Below, in pieces: positions 33,259-42,131 of a DNA stretch of 64,000 bases. The stretch is taken from assembly GCF_003610695.1 (NCBI RefSeq), contig NZ_RAQH01000006.1, positions 158,031 to 222,030 on the forward strand. Direction: 5' to 3'. Below the pieces are notes generated by a model. The model made no database searches. It saw only the letters and a program-made list of their open reading frames with translations, and had not been told where the DNA came from. The position numbers were made by a program, and so were the translations under genes. Position 1 is the first letter of the stretch. Every line of letters starts with the position of its first letter. This DNA comes from Epilithonimonas arachidiradicis (GTDB lineage: Bacteria; Bacteroidota; Bacteroidia; Flavobacteriales; Weeksellaceae).

Positions 33259-34545
33259 ATGAACGAGATAATTTGTCCAAATTGCAAAAAAGCATTTAAG
33301 GTGGACGAAGCTGGCTTTGCCGAGATTCTTAAACAGGTTCGCAATCATCAATTTGAAGAGGAACTCCAGGAGAGATTAAGGCTTGCCGAAAAAGAAAAAA
33401 ATAATGAAATTGAACTTAATAAAGAAAGATTCAAAAATTATTTGCAGGAACAGCTTTCCAAAAAAGATGCTGAGATCTCGCAATTAAAATCGGTTAAAGA
33501 ATTGGAGATTACAGGAAAAGTTTCTGAAAAGGAGAAGGAGATTCTGGAGTTGAAAGCAAAGATCGAAAAAGCAGATGCTGAGAAAAAATTAGCCATTTCT
33601 GAGGCGGTTCAAAAAGTTGAAAAAGAAAAAAACAGTCTTGAAAACGAAAAGATTCAGCTTCGCAATGCATTAAATAATAAAGATTTAGAAAAAGAGCTTT
33701 CAGAAAAGTCTCTCAAAGAGCAGTTTGATGAAAAATTGAAATCAAAAGATGCTATAATCAAATACAAAGATGAAGAAATCGATCGGGTAAAAGAGATGAA
33801 AGCCAGGCTTTCTACAAAAATGCTTGGTGAAACGCTAGAGCAACATTGCGAGATTGAGTTCAATAAACTGCGTGCGACAGCCTTTCAGAATGTGTATTTT
33901 GAAAAAGATAATGATTCCCGTTCGGGGAGCAAAGGTGATTTTATTTTTCGTGAATATGATGAAAGCGGCAATGAAATTATTTCAATCATGTTTGAAATGA
34001 AAAATGAAGCTGACCAAACCGCAACAAAGAAAAAAAATGAGGACTTTCTAAGAGAACTGGATAAAGACCGAGCAGAAAAAAAATGCGAGTATGCGGTAAT
34101 GGTATCATTATTAGAATCCGAAAACGAATTTTATAATACCGGAATAGTAGATGTGTCGCATCGTTATGAAAAGATGTATGTTGTCAGGCCTCAGTTTTTT
34201 ATACCGATAATTACTCTCCTTAGAAATGCTGCAATGAATTCTTTAAAATATAAAAGAGAGTTGGCTTTGGTAAGAAACCAGAATATTGATATTACTAATT
34301 TTGAAGAGAAAATAGATAACTTCAAACAAGGTTTTGCAAAGAATTATGAGTTGGCAAGTCGTCAATTTAAAACTGCTGTAGATGAAATAGACAAAACTAT
34401 TTCGCATCTGCAAAAAACTAAAGATGCCTTGCTTTCTTCTGTGAATAATCTGCGACTTGCCAATAACAAAGCAGAAGATTTGACCATTAAAAAACTGACT
34501 TACGGGAATCCTACGATGAAGGCTAAGTTTGATGATTTAAAATAA
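33259..34545 (+). CDS. DUF2130 domain protein with zinc-ribbon start and coiled coil
   Basis: 428 residues. The N-terminus has one CxxC (Cys6, Cys9 in [11 protein letters not shown]), half a zinc ribbon. Residues about 25-185 form a long charged coiled coil ([20 protein letters not shown] and similar). The C-terminal half is the DUF2130 domain ([20 protein letters not shown], then [18 protein letters not shown], then FEMKNEAD). Asp227, Glu246 and Lys248 fit a PD-(D/E)xK-like nuclease signature (D, then ExK), which I infer and have not verified. The family has no established function. No neighbours suggest a pathway; it converges with the flippase-like gene. Confidence 0.85.
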   Translation: MNEIICPNCKKAFKVDEAGFAEILKQVRNHQFEEELQERLRLAEKEKNNEIELNKERFKNYLQEQLSKKDAEISQLKSVKELEITGKVSEKEKEILELKAKIEKADAEKKLAISEAVQKVEKEKNSLENEKIQLRNALNNKDLEKELSEKSLKEQFDEKLKSKDAIIKYKDEEIDRVKEMKARLSTKMLGETLEQHCEIEFNKLRATAFQNVYFEKDNDSRSGSKGDFIFREYDESGNEIISIMFEMKNEADQTATKKKNEDFLRELDKDRAEKKCEYAVMVSLLESENEFYNTGIVDVSHRYEKMYVVRPQFFIPIITLLRNAAMNSLKYKRELALVRNQNIDITNFEEKIDNFKQGFAKNYELASRQFKTAVDEIDKTISHLQKTKDALLSSVNNLRLANNKAEDLTIKKLTYGNPTMKAKFDDLK

Positions 34546-34587
34546 AAAAATATGAGAGAGTTGAATGTTTGGCTCTCTTATTTTTTA
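34544..34587. terminator. Bidirectional terminator between convergent genes
   Basis: ATATGAGAGAG and CTCTCTTAT pair around TTGAATGTTTGG, with A-rich and T-rich flanks, so it can serve the DUF2130 gene and the opposing membrane protein gene (stop at 34585). Confidence 0.7.
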
Positions 34588-35607
34588 AATCTTTCTGTTT
34601 TTCGCCAACATCGGAATCGAAATTAAGCCCATTATGAGCATAATAATGATTTGTAAAGGTAATGTGATGAAAGAGTAGGCGAGGCCCAATTCTCCGCCTT
34701 CTATTGCATCTTTTCCCATAGAAATAAACAATGCAGTAAACCCAAATTTCATTGCTAAATTGAAAGCGCCAATTCCGCCGCTTGCTGGTATAATCATTCC
34801 TAAAGTTCCGACTACTAAAATAAAACATCCATCGGCTGGTGTAAAGTTCGAAGTTTCTGGAAGAGAAAAGCAAACTAAATATGATGCAAAAAAATAGCAA
34901 ATCCAGATTCCGGCAGTCAAAAGGACGAATTTTCCTTTTTGTTTTAGATTTAGAATAGATCTTAAACCTTCGAAAATTCCTTTTCCAAAACCAATGATTT
35001 TATCATAAATAGATAATTTTTGTAATGATTTTCTGAAAATAAAAAAGAGAAAAAGAATAAAAACAATGCAACCAAGAACAATATAACTTGTATTAGAATT
35101 GGATGGAGTTTGAGTCTGTTCTTTTTGCTGCGTAGCAGATTTGTAAAAAGCTAAAAGTGCATCATATTTGAAAATCAAAGTCAATAATGCAAAAATTCCC
35201 ATACAAACCAAATCAACAACTCTTTCTAGAATAATCGTTCCAAAAGATTTGTCAACCGGAACTTTCTCAACACCATAAAGTGCAGTGGAACGTGCAACTT
35301 CTCCACTTCTTGGGATTGTAAGATTCATCAGATATCCGAAAGAAAGTGACCAGAGTGAATTGCTGTTGGAGATTTTGTAACCCATTGGTTCCAGCAGAAG
35401 ATTCCATCTTACAGCTCTGAAAATATAAGCGGAGACACCAAAAAACGCTGCCAGTAATACCCAAAGATAATTGGCTTTTTGCAAAGAATTCTTGATTTTA
35501 TCAAAATCCAGACCTCTAAGAGCTACCCAAAGAAAGATGCCTGCAACAGCAACAGAAATTAAAATTGTAATTGCATTTTTGAATGCTGATGACTTTTTTT
35601 CTTCCAA
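34585..35607 (-). CDS. Lysylphosphatidylglycerol synthase transmembrane domain (UPF0104) protein
   Basis: 340 residues with about eight membrane helices. The pattern GVSAYIFRAVRWNLLLEPMG, GYLMNLTIPRSGEVARSTAL, GTIILERVVDLVCMGIFAL and VGTLGMIIPASGGIGAFNLA is the flippase/AglD-like domain shared with the membrane half of MprF. The aminoacyl transferase domain of MprF is absent, so this is the stand-alone membrane family, possibly a lipid or glycolipid flippase; the substrate is not known. It starts 13 bp after the panD stop and is probably co-transcribed with panD. Confidence 0.87.
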   Translation of the reverse strand: MEEKKSSAFKNAITILISVAVAGIFLWVALRGLDFDKIKNSLQKANYLWVLLAAFFGVSAYIFRAVRWNLLLEPMGYKISNSNSLWSLSFGYLMNLTIPRSGEVARSTALYGVEKVPVDKSFGTIILERVVDLVCMGIFALLTLIFKYDALLAFYKSATQQKEQTQTPSNSNTSYIVLGCIVFILFLFFIFRKSLQKLSIYDKIIGFGKGIFEGLRSILNLKQKGKFVLLTAGIWICYFFASYLVCFSLPETSNFTPADGCFILVVGTLGMIIPASGGIGAFNLAMKFGFTALFISMGKDAIEGGELGLAYSFITLPLQIIIMLIMGLISIPMLAKNRKI

Positions 35608-35620
35608 AATAACTGAGAGA

Positions 35621-35971
35621 TTATGTTAGAAGATTGGTTGTCTCATCTGGGAAAACGATTTTTGGCTGGAAATCTTTTGCTTCCTCAGGGCTCATCTGTG
35701 CATACGCAATAATGATAATGATGTCGCCTTTATGAACTTTTCTTGCGGCAGGACCATTGAGACAAATATCTCCGGATTTTCTCTTCCCTTTGATAACGTA
35801 AGTGTCAAAGCGCTCGCCGTTATTCACATTCACGATGTAGACTCTTTCACCGACAATTAAACCAGCGGCTTCTATAAGATCTTCATCTATAGTAATACTT
35901 CCTATGTAGTTGAGATCCGATTCTGTAACACGAACCCTGTGAATTTTCGATTTAAAAACTTCGATTAACAT
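35621..35971 (-). CDS. panD: Aspartate 1-decarboxylase
   Basis: 116 residues, the normal proenzyme size. PanD makes beta-alanine from aspartate for pantothenate and coenzyme A. It processes itself between Gly24 and Ser25 (NYIGSITID) to give the pyruvoyl cofactor. [53 protein letters not shown] and IIIAYAQM are conserved. The promoter box ends 5 nt before the ATG. Confidence 0.97.
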   Translation of the reverse strand: MLIEVFKSKIHRVRVTESDLNYIGSITIDEDLIEAAGLIVGERVYIVNVNNGERFDTYVIKGKRKSGDICLNGPAARKVHKGDIIIIIAYAQMSPEEAKDFQPKIVFPDETTNLLT

Positions 35972-35976
35972 AGGTG

Positions 35977-35984
35977 CAAATTTA
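35977..35984 (-). promoter_or_regulatory. Promoter -7 box directly before the panD start
   Basis: TAAATTTG on the minus strand, then CACCT, then ATG. This predicts a leaderless panD mRNA. The remainder of the 329-bp gap 35972-36300 is AT-rich and holds the HU promoter; no gene is seen. Confidence 0.6.
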
Positions 35985-36237
35985 CGTCAAATAAATAAAA
36001 GTTGAGAAAAATTTGTTTCTAAAAAGTGAATATTGGACGCCGCAAAATAAATAACAATTATTATGAATTTATGAATATTGATATTAATGATATAATTTTG
36101 GCTTAATTGTTGATTAATAGTGGCGAATTAAAGAAAACGGAATGCTGCAAAACGTGTGTTTCCGTTAACATTGATTTTAATAAAAATTCATTATAATAAA
36201 ATAAAAGATATATTTTTCACTAAACTTTATAAAAATA

Positions 36238-36268
36238 TTTGCGTGATATTAAAATTGTCTTATATTTG
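36238..36268 (+). promoter_or_regulatory. Promoter for the second HU gene
   Basis: TTTG at 36238-36241 and TATATTTG at 36261-36268 with a 19-bp spacer. The TGTCTTATATTTGC block is identical to that in the first HU promoter at 23772-23785. Leader of about 30 nt. Confidence 0.75.
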
Positions 36269-36300
36269 CTATAACAACATAACTTTAATTAATAAATATT

Positions 36301-36600
36301 ATGAACAAGTCTGAATTAATCGACGCTATCGCGAAGGATGCAGAAATCACAAAAGCTGCTGCAAAAAAAGCTTTGGAATCTTTTGTTGCTAATGTAACAG
36401 AAACTCTTAAGAAAAAAGATGGTAAAGTATCTCTAGTAGGTTTTGGAACTTTCTCTGTATCTGAAAGAGCTGCTAGACAAGGTATCAATCCTGCAACTAA
36501 AAAACCAATTCAAATTGCAGCAAAAACAGTTGCTAAATTTAAAGCTGGTGCTGATTTGGCTACTGCGGTTGCTGGTCCTGCAAAAGGAAAGAAAAAATAA
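36301..36600 (+). CDS. HU family DNA-binding protein (second copy)
   Basis: 99 residues: [20 protein letters not shown], the strand [20 protein letters not shown], then [20 protein letters not shown] and a Gly/Lys-rich tail. This is a typical HU, closer to the HU-beta consensus than the first copy at 23814. Forms dimers that bend DNA. Synonymous codons such as GCT and AAA dominate, as in highly expressed genes. Ends in a strong terminator. Confidence 0.96.
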   Translation: MNKSELIDAIAKDAEITKAAAKKALESFVANVTETLKKKDGKVSLVGFGTFSVSERAARQGINPATKKPIQIAAKTVAKFKAGADLATAVAGPAKGKKK

Positions 36601-36618
36601 TTTTATTTGAGTTATCAA

Positions 36619-36655
36619 ATAAAAAAAACCCGTCTATGGACGGGTTTTTTGTTTT
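36619..36655 (+). terminator. Terminator after the second HU gene
   Basis: AAAAAACCCGTC and GACGGGTTTTTT form a perfect stem around TATG. It can also serve ribA from the other side, since it is symmetric. Confidence 0.92.
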
Positions 36656-36668
36656 TATAAATTAAATT

Positions 36669-37262
36669 TTAATTTTCATCATCCAAGAGATGCCCAAAAA
36701 AATCTTTCTTAGTTTTAAGATAAGATGCGCTGGCATCATTCGATTTGATCTGCAATGGAATTCTGGAATTGAACTCAATATCGCTGTCTTTGATAATTTT
36801 TATCTTCTCAGGGTTATTGGTCATCAGATTAACTGATTTGACACCTAACTTTTGCAGCATCTCTATCGCAACACCAAAATCTCTGTCATCTGCAGGCAGA
36901 CCTAATTCCAGATTAGCCTGAACGGTGTCCAAACCTTTTTCCTGCAAGGCATAAGCTTTCAGTTTATTGATGATCCCGATGTTTCTTCCTTCTTGTCTCA
37001 GGTAGATTATCAGGCCACCATTTTCCTGCATATACTTCATTGCCGAATCCAGTTGCTGTCCGCATTCACATTTTTGAGAATGGAATACTTCTCCGGTAAT
37101 ACACTCGGAATGGATTCTCACATTAACAGGTTTTTCAAGATTTGTATTTTTTGCAATCAGAGCCATATGGGGCATCCAATTTTTATCATCTTCTGAAAAA
37201 GCCATCATCCTGAACTCCCCAAAATCTGTGGGAACATTCGATTCTGCTTGTAATTTTAACAT
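36669..37262 (-). CDS. ribA: GTP cyclohydrolase II
   Basis: 197 residues, a stand-alone RibA. It opens the GTP imidazole ring, the first committed step of riboflavin synthesis. The zinc site Cys-x10-Cys-x-Cys (ECITGEVFHSQKCECGQQLD) and the catalytic LRQEGRNIGIINKLKAYALQ are intact, as are VNLMTNNPEKI and SRIPLQI near the end. It is the last gene of the operon tatA-DUF4254-lipoprotein-ribA. It supplies the activity missing from the degenerate RibA-like half of the RibB protein at 56444. Confidence 0.96.
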   Translation of the reverse strand: MLKLQAESNVPTDFGEFRMMAFSEDDKNWMPHMALIAKNTNLEKPVNVRIHSECITGEVFHSQKCECGQQLDSAMKYMQENGGLIIYLRQEGRNIGIINKLKAYALQEKGLDTVQANLELGLPADDRDFGVAIEMLQKLGVKSVNLMTNNPEKIKIIKDSDIEFNSRIPLQIKSNDASASYLKTKKDFFGHLLDDEN

Positions 37263-37277
37263 TAAAATAAAATGATA

Positions 37278-37739
37278 TTAATTTGAGGACATCGAAGTGG
37301 TCTCGATACTTCTGCTTTGAGAAGCTTCCAGGAGATTCATATTGGTTTTTATTTTAACCATATATCTGTTGAGAACTTCGTCATCATCCCGGGTCAAAAA
37401 CTTCCGTAATTTTTGAATTTTTTTATAATACTTTTCGAATTCATCCAATGACTTATGCTTGTCCGATTGATCAAAACTCCTGATAGACTGCAAATAGTTG
37501 GTCAATGAGTTTTTCAAAGAAGACACTTCTCTGTTTACAGCATCATTTCGAAACTTAGGAAAAGTCGAAATCAAATTGGAAATAGAGGAGGCATAAACTA
37601 TTGCTTCCGGTGTAAGATAGGCATAGGTGTCTGATAAGGAACCAGAATGCAATTCTTCCGAAGCTGCTGAACTTGTGGAACAGGAGTTTGCAACAATAAT
37701 TGTGAATAATATCGGTAAAAGTTTATAAAAACTTTTCAT
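37278..37739 (-). CDS. Small lipoprotein of unknown function
   Basis: 153 residues with a lipoprotein signal (LPILFTIIVANSC, Cys20), then a Ser-rich linker (STSSAASEELHSGSLSD) and a helical, Lys-rich domain (FDQSDKHKSLDEFEKYYKKI, QKLRKFLTRDDDEVLNRYMV). I do not recognise a family. It overlaps the upstream DUF4254 gene by 4 bp and lies 15 bp before ribA, so it belongs to that operon. Confidence 0.72.
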   Translation of the reverse strand: MKSFYKLLPILFTIIVANSCSTSSAASEELHSGSLSDTYAYLTPEAIVYASSISNLISTFPKFRNDAVNREVSSLKNSLTNYLQSIRSFDQSDKHKSLDEFEKYYKKIQKLRKFLTRDDDEVLNRYMVKIKTNMNLLEASQSRSIETTSMSSN

Positions 37740-38350
37740 TTTTTCTGCATTTTTTGATACAGGATTGGGTTAAGGCTCTCGTCATTATACATTTTCATTT
37801 GCTTATAAAGCTTCATCTTAACTTTACCATTCTCTATATCAGAAAGCAGTTGATCTATTGCTGTTGACAAATCTTTCTTTTGCTCCAGAAGGACTTGCAA
37901 TTTTTGAGAACATTGTAATTTGTGTTCTTCAGAAGCATCTTCACGAGAAGCTTCTATAGACATATGATAGATTTTTAATGATAAAATAGAAAATCTATCA
38001 ATAGACCAGGCTGGAGTTTCGCTGTTGATTCTGGCATCAGAATTAGGAGTGATGGTCTCAAATTTTTTATAGAACCAAAAGTCGATTTGTTCAACCAGAT
38101 CGGTTCTTTTTTGATTGAGTTTATCAATCCTTCTTTTTATTTTCAAAGCCTCTATCGGGTCAATATCTTCTTCGCGAATAATATCTTCCAAATGCCACTG
38201 AACGGTATCAATCCAGTTTTTCAAATACAAAATCCATTCCAAACTATTAGGCTGGAATGGATTGATTTCTTCTGAATTAACGTCATCTTTTATGTGATAA
38301 TCATTAACGGACTGGTTAAAGATTTCCCAAGCTTTTTCTGTCAAACTCAT
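37736..38350 (-). CDS. DUF4254 domain protein
   Basis: 204 residues, mainly helical, with the family pattern AWEIFNQSVNDYHIKD, NPFQPNSLEWILYLKNWID, WHLEDIIREEDIDPIEALKI, then KRRIDKLNQKRTDLVEQIDF and the closing QMKMYNDESLNPILY. The family occurs in Bacteroidota and some others, often near lipopolysaccharide or glycosyltransferase genes; no function is established. Operon position: 12 bp after tatA, 4-bp overlap with the lipoprotein gene. Confidence 0.85.
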   Translation of the reverse strand: MSLTEKAWEIFNQSVNDYHIKDDVNSEEINPFQPNSLEWILYLKNWIDTVQWHLEDIIREEDIDPIEALKIKRRIDKLNQKRTDLVEQIDFWFYKKFETITPNSDARINSETPAWSIDRFSILSLKIYHMSIEASREDASEEHKLQCSQKLQVLLEQKKDLSTAIDQLLSDIENGKVKMKLYKQMKMYNDESLNPILYQKMQKK

Positions 38351-38361
38351 TCAAATCTTTT

Positions 38362-38568
38362 TTAAGAAGGATTGTTTGAATTATTAGATGATGAAGAATT
38401 GTTTTTTTTGTCTTCATCCTTAACGGCGTCTTTAAACTCCTTGATTCCGGAACCTAAACCTTTCATTAATTCAGGGATCTTTTTACCTCCGAATAATAAA
38501 AGCAATATCAAAGCTACAATTAATATATGTTGCCAAGAAAGACTTAATATAACAGTTGCTAATGTCAT
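38362..38568 (-). CDS. tatA: Twin-arginine translocase subunit TatA/TatE
   Basis: 68 residues. A short N-terminal membrane helix ([20 protein letters not shown], with the FGxxKxPEL motif) is followed by an amphipathic helix ([20 protein letters not shown]) and a Ser/Asn-rich tail, the TatA layout. TatA polymerises to form the pore that exports folded proteins. No tatC is in the window. First gene of the operon, with a promoter box 14 bp upstream. Confidence 0.93.
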   Translation of the reverse strand: MTLATVILSLSWQHILIVALILLLLFGGKKIPELMKGLGSGIKEFKDAVKDEDKKNNSSSSNNSNNPS

Positions 38569-38581
38569 TTCAATTTTTTTG

Positions 38582-38589
38582 CAAAGTTA
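38582..38589 (-). promoter_or_regulatory. Promoter -7 box for the tatA operon
   Basis: TAACTTTG on the minus strand, 14 bp upstream of the tatA ATG, within the 30-bp gap after the EnvC-like gene. Confidence 0.55.
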
Positions 38590-38598
38590 AATTATTTT

Positions 38599-40134
38599 TT
38601 AATACGAAACCCAACCTAGCGGATCAACCGGATCGGTTCCTTTCCAAACTTGAAAATCTAATGTGATGGATTCATCAAAGTCGCTCCCAATCTCTCCAAT
38701 TGGTGTTCCCGCTGAGACTTGCTGACCTGCTTTTACCAATGTGCTGGCCAAGTTGGAGTATACTGTGAAATAACTGCCGTGTTTAACTACAACTGTTCTG
38801 GTACCGTTGATTGCCTGGATGCTGGAAACGACACCCGGGAAAACACATCTCGCTTTTGTTCCTGGGGAAACAGCAATTTTAATTCCGATATTATCCTCAA
38901 CAATGTTTTTGAAAACAGGGTGTGGTTGTCTGCCAAAACGGTGTGTCACACTTCCTCTTTCCACTGGAAAACTGATTCTTCCTTTGTTATCCGCAAAATT
39001 ACTACCTACAGTAGAGCCAACATCATAACTCTTCATTATTTTCTTTTCAGCAGCTTCTTTAGCATCTTCATTTTTCTTGTTGACCGCTTCTTCGTTGGCC
39101 TTGGCTGCAGCTAACTTATCATTGGCCGCTTTTGCCCGTTCTGCAGCTTCCCTGGATGCTCTTTCCGCAGCTTCCTTTCTCTCTGCAGCTTTATTAGATT
39201 CAGCTAATTTTCTTTCTTCTTCAGCACGTCTGGCTGCTAAGTCGGCTGCTTTTTTAGCTTCTGCTTCCGCTCTTTTTCTTTCTGCCTCAGCAGCTGCCAG
39301 CTTGGCTCTGTTTTCCGCTTCGATTCTTTCTTTTTCCTTTTTAGCCGCAATTTCTGCTAATCTTTTTCTTTCGGCTTCTGCTTTTTTCTCAGCTTCTTCT
39401 TTGGCTTTTGCGATTCTGATTTCTTCAGCAATAATATTTGCAATTTGTCTTTGAAGATCTTTTTGCTGTACTTGTTTTTGTCTGATTTCTGCCGTCAACT
39501 GCGCTTCGTTCTTTTTAAACTCATTCAAGAGATCCTGCTTTTGTTTTCTCTCGACTTCGATGACCGTTAATTCTTTTTTCTGAGAAAGAAGAAGGTTGTC
39601 TTTTTCATTAACAAACTTCTTTTTAAGCGCAATATTTTTCTGGATTTCTTTAGCTTTATTAGAAATTTCCGCGGCTTTTTTATCCTGATATTCCGAGTAT
39701 CTTTTCAGGTATTCGATTCTTTTAAGAGCCTCGCCAAGATTTTTTGATGAAAGGATGAAAGTAACTTTGTTTTGTACACCTTTGGTCTTATAAGCTTTTA
39801 CAAGAATCTCTGCGTAGTTTTTGCGAAGAACTTTGAGCTCTCGATTATTTTTATTGATTTCTAATTGACGCTTATAGATGTCATCTTCAATAAATCTTTT
39901 TTCTTTTTGTGTATTGTTATAGACTTTTTCTCTTAATGCCAATTTTTGATTAACAGCATTGAGGTAAGAAATAGAAAGCCGAGATTCCTTTTTAGTTTGA
40001 TTCAATGTTGCATTGAGGTTGGAAATCTGTTTTTTGAGATCAGCATTCTGTTTTTGCAGTTGTTCTTTATCTTTCTGCGCGAAAATGCTTCCGAATACTA
40101 AAATACTTATAAAAAAACTTAATTTCTTAATCAT
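38599..40134 (-). CDS. EnvC-like murein hydrolase activator with degenerate LytM domain
   Basis: 511 residues. Signal peptide (LSFFISILVFGSIFAQ), then a long coiled coil (about 18-380; very rich in A, E, K, with repeats such as AAERKEAAERASREAAERAK) and a C-terminal M23/LytM domain (about 395-511: VTHRFGRQPHPVF, then DNIGIKIAVSPGTKARCVFP). The M23 zinc ligands are missing: the HxGxD segment reads NIGIK, the second motif is HGSYFTVYSNL with N in place of the His, and LHFE is LDFQ. As in E. coli EnvC, it probably activates an amidase rather than cutting peptidoglycan itself. It overlaps the DUF4292 gene by 4 bp. Confidence 0.9.
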   Translation of the reverse strand: MIKKLSFFISILVFGSIFAQKDKEQLQKQNADLKKQISNLNATLNQTKKESRLSISYLNAVNQKLALREKVYNNTQKEKRFIEDDIYKRQLEINKNNRELKVLRKNYAEILVKAYKTKGVQNKVTFILSSKNLGEALKRIEYLKRYSEYQDKKAAEISNKAKEIQKNIALKKKFVNEKDNLLLSQKKELTVIEVERKQKQDLLNEFKKNEAQLTAEIRQKQVQQKDLQRQIANIIAEEIRIAKAKEEAEKKAEAERKRLAEIAAKKEKERIEAENRAKLAAAEAERKRAEAEAKKAADLAARRAEEERKLAESNKAAERKEAAERASREAAERAKAANDKLAAAKANEEAVNKKNEDAKEAAEKKIMKSYDVGSTVGSNFADNKGRISFPVERGSVTHRFGRQPHPVFKNIVEDNIGIKIAVSPGTKARCVFPGVVSSIQAINGTRTVVVKHGSYFTVYSNLASTLVKAGQQVSAGTPIGEIGSDFDESITLDFQVWKGTDPVDPLGWVSY

Positions 40135-40931
40135 TTAATTTCTGTCTTTGTATAATTGGCAGGAACGGAATAAGTAGTTTCCATTCGGGAAAAATCAAAT
40201 TTCGTATTTTCAATTAATATTTCGTCCGTTTTCTTGGCTTTTATAATTATTTTAACACTTTTCGGAAAGCTTTCATTATTGAGAATTTCCCTGTTAGAAT
40301 AGGTAATTTCAAGTTGATCATTGTTCTGAGGATTCGTCAACAGAACATGATTCAGATTCAGGTCTTTATCATAATCTAGCGAGACATTATATTCGGTTGT
40401 CTTACCGTTTTCAGTAATTTTCTGACTCTGTTTTGATGAGAGATTAAAACCCTGATCATTCTGGGTCAATTGATATTGATTGTCCGACACAGGAAGGAAT
40501 GTTTTTCCTAAAAGCAAATTCTGTAAAGCATTATAATCGATAAAATTAACATTCAGAAGTTTGTTGAGATAACCAAAATCGGAATCGATATAAGTCTTAT
40601 CCAATTTATAATAACCTTTGATGCCTTCTGGTGTTGCAACACCTCGGGCTGCCTGTAAAATAACAGCGACCAGGTTCATCCAGATTTTTTGTCCATTTTC
40701 CACGTAGATTACTGCGTCCAAAGTTGGAATGAAAGAACCTGTTTTTGCATCGATTTTACTATTGATTTTAACAGCGTCAAAAGTTGACTTTTTTCCTATG
40801 GTTGAGAAAAATTGAGCGTTATTTTCAATTGGTTTTGTTGTACTGACGGGTAATTCTGTAGCGGTTTTTTTTTGCACGTTACATGAGGTGACCAGCAGGG
40901 CCGAAAATATAATTAGAATGGAGGATTTCAT
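40131..40931 (-). CDS. DUF4292 lipoprotein
   Basis: 266 residues with a lipoprotein signal (ILIIFSALLVTSC, Cys17). The rest alternates beta strands (GSFIPTDFSTI-like pattern is absent; instead GSFIPTLDAVIYVENGQKIW and LNHVLLTNPQNNDQLEITYS) and resembles the LolA/LolB-like fold expected for DUF4292. A role in outer-membrane lipoprotein handling is possible by fold only. The EnvC-like gene begins inside its stop codon, so they are co-translated; this pairing is usual in Flavobacteriia. Confidence 0.85.
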   Translation of the reverse strand: MKSSILIIFSALLVTSCNVQKKTATELPVSTTKPIENNAQFFSTIGKKSTFDAVKINSKIDAKTGSFIPTLDAVIYVENGQKIWMNLVAVILQAARGVATPEGIKGYYKLDKTYIDSDFGYLNKLLNVNFIDYNALQNLLLGKTFLPVSDNQYQLTQNDQGFNLSSKQSQKITENGKTTEYNVSLDYDKDLNLNHVLLTNPQNNDQLEITYSNREILNNESFPKSVKIIIKAKKTDEILIENTKFDFSRMETTYSVPANYTKTEIK

Positions 40932-41010
40932 AAACTTTTTTCGAGTGAATCTAACAATATTAACGCCAAATAAGAATTAATATTTCTAAAAACTAAGTTA
41001 AATAAAATAA

Positions 41011-41040
41011 CAAACTTTGCCAGTTGTCTGACAAAGTCTG
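41011..41040 (-). terminator. Probable terminator after the nucleotidyltransferase gene
   Basis: On the minus strand ACTTTG and CAAAGT flank TCAGACAACTGG, followed by TTGTTATTTTATT. The stem is short, so the call is moderate. Confidence 0.45.
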
Positions 41041-41059
41041 TAATATAATTGGTGAGAAA

Positions 41060-42079
41060 TTAATCTTTTGAAAGGAAATCCAGAACCGAGTAATCGCCCA
41101 AAGAAATTTCTCTGGAAACGCCAAAATACTTTGCAGAATTACCAATCATCGAGTTGCTTAGGTTACCGTGATCGATAATTGTACTACCTTGGATCAAGGA
41201 GTTTTCTATATTAGAATTGTGAATTTTTGTGTTGTTTCCTAAAGATACATACGGCCCGATTTTAGAATTCGTGATTTTCACATTCTCGCCGATATAACAA
41301 GGCGGAATAATCAAACTGTTTTCTATTACGGCAGATTCTGGGTAATGAGCCATCTCTTCTTTTTCATATTCCAGAATTTTGCTATTGGTTTGGATCGTCA
41401 CATTTTTGTTACCGCAATCCATCCAGTCATCCACTTTGCCAAGAGAGAATTTGGCACCTTTTGATCTCAGATTTTCCAAAGCCGTAGTTAATTGGTATTC
41501 TCCACCTTCCATAATGTTGTTATCCATGATATGGTCAATTTCTGCCATCAATTTCTCAGCTGAATTGAAATAATAAATACCAATAATTGCCAAATCGGAA
41601 ACGAACTCTTTTGGTTTTTCTACAAAATCTGTAATGAATCCATAATCATCCAATTTCACAACGCCGAAAGCGGATGGATCATCTACTTTCTTTACCCAGA
41701 TCACACCGTCAGCATTGGTGTCCAAATGGAAATCTGCACGGAAAAGTGTATCAGCAAATGCAATAATCACAGGTCCGCTCATACTTTCTCTGGCGCAATT
41801 AATCGCATGAGCTGTTCCAAGCGGTTCGTTTTGTGTGTAGATGCTTCCTTTCGCGCCAAGATTTTCAGCAACTTTGATCAAAGAAGCTTCTACTTCCGGG
41901 CCAAAATCCCCAATGATGAAAGCGATCTCTTCGATTGGTTCATTAGCTACTTTTGCGATGTCTTCTACCAGTCTTTGTACGATCGGTTTTCCTGCAATCG
42001 GGATCAATGGTTTTGGTACTGTCAGTGTATGTGGTCTAAGTCTGGATCCACGTCCAGCCATTGGAACTATTATTTTCAT
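41060..42079 (-). CDS. Sugar-phosphate nucleotidyltransferase with left-handed beta-helix tail
   Basis: 339 residues. The N-terminal Rossmann-like domain has the nucleotide loop GRGSRLRPHTLTVPKPLIPI, IAFADTLFRADF, VEKPKE and EGGEYQLTTALENL. The C-terminal quarter has hexapeptide repeats (VIENSLIIPPCYIGENVKIT, NSKIGPYVSLGNNTKIHNSN). Enzymes of this shape make NDP-sugars (most often dTDP- or UDP-glucose) for surface polysaccharides; the exact nucleotide and sugar cannot be told. The polysaccharide flippase gene is immediately upstream on the same strand (52 bp), suggesting a shared surface-glycan role. Confidence 0.9.
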   Translation of the reverse strand: MKIIVPMAGRGSRLRPHTLTVPKPLIPIAGKPIVQRLVEDIAKVANEPIEEIAFIIGDFGPEVEASLIKVAENLGAKGSIYTQNEPLGTAHAINCARESMSGPVIIAFADTLFRADFHLDTNADGVIWVKKVDDPSAFGVVKLDDYGFITDFVEKPKEFVSDLAIIGIYYFNSAEKLMAEIDHIMDNNIMEGGEYQLTTALENLRSKGAKFSLGKVDDWMDCGNKNVTIQTNSKILEYEKEEMAHYPESAVIENSLIIPPCYIGENVKITNSKIGPYVSLGNNTKIHNSNIENSLIQGSTIIDHGNLSNSMIGNSAKYFGVSREISLGDYSVLDFLSKD

Positions 42080-42131
42080 AAATTATTTTTAAATAGTTGA
42101 CTATTAGATTTTTAATAGTAAGTTTGAGTTA

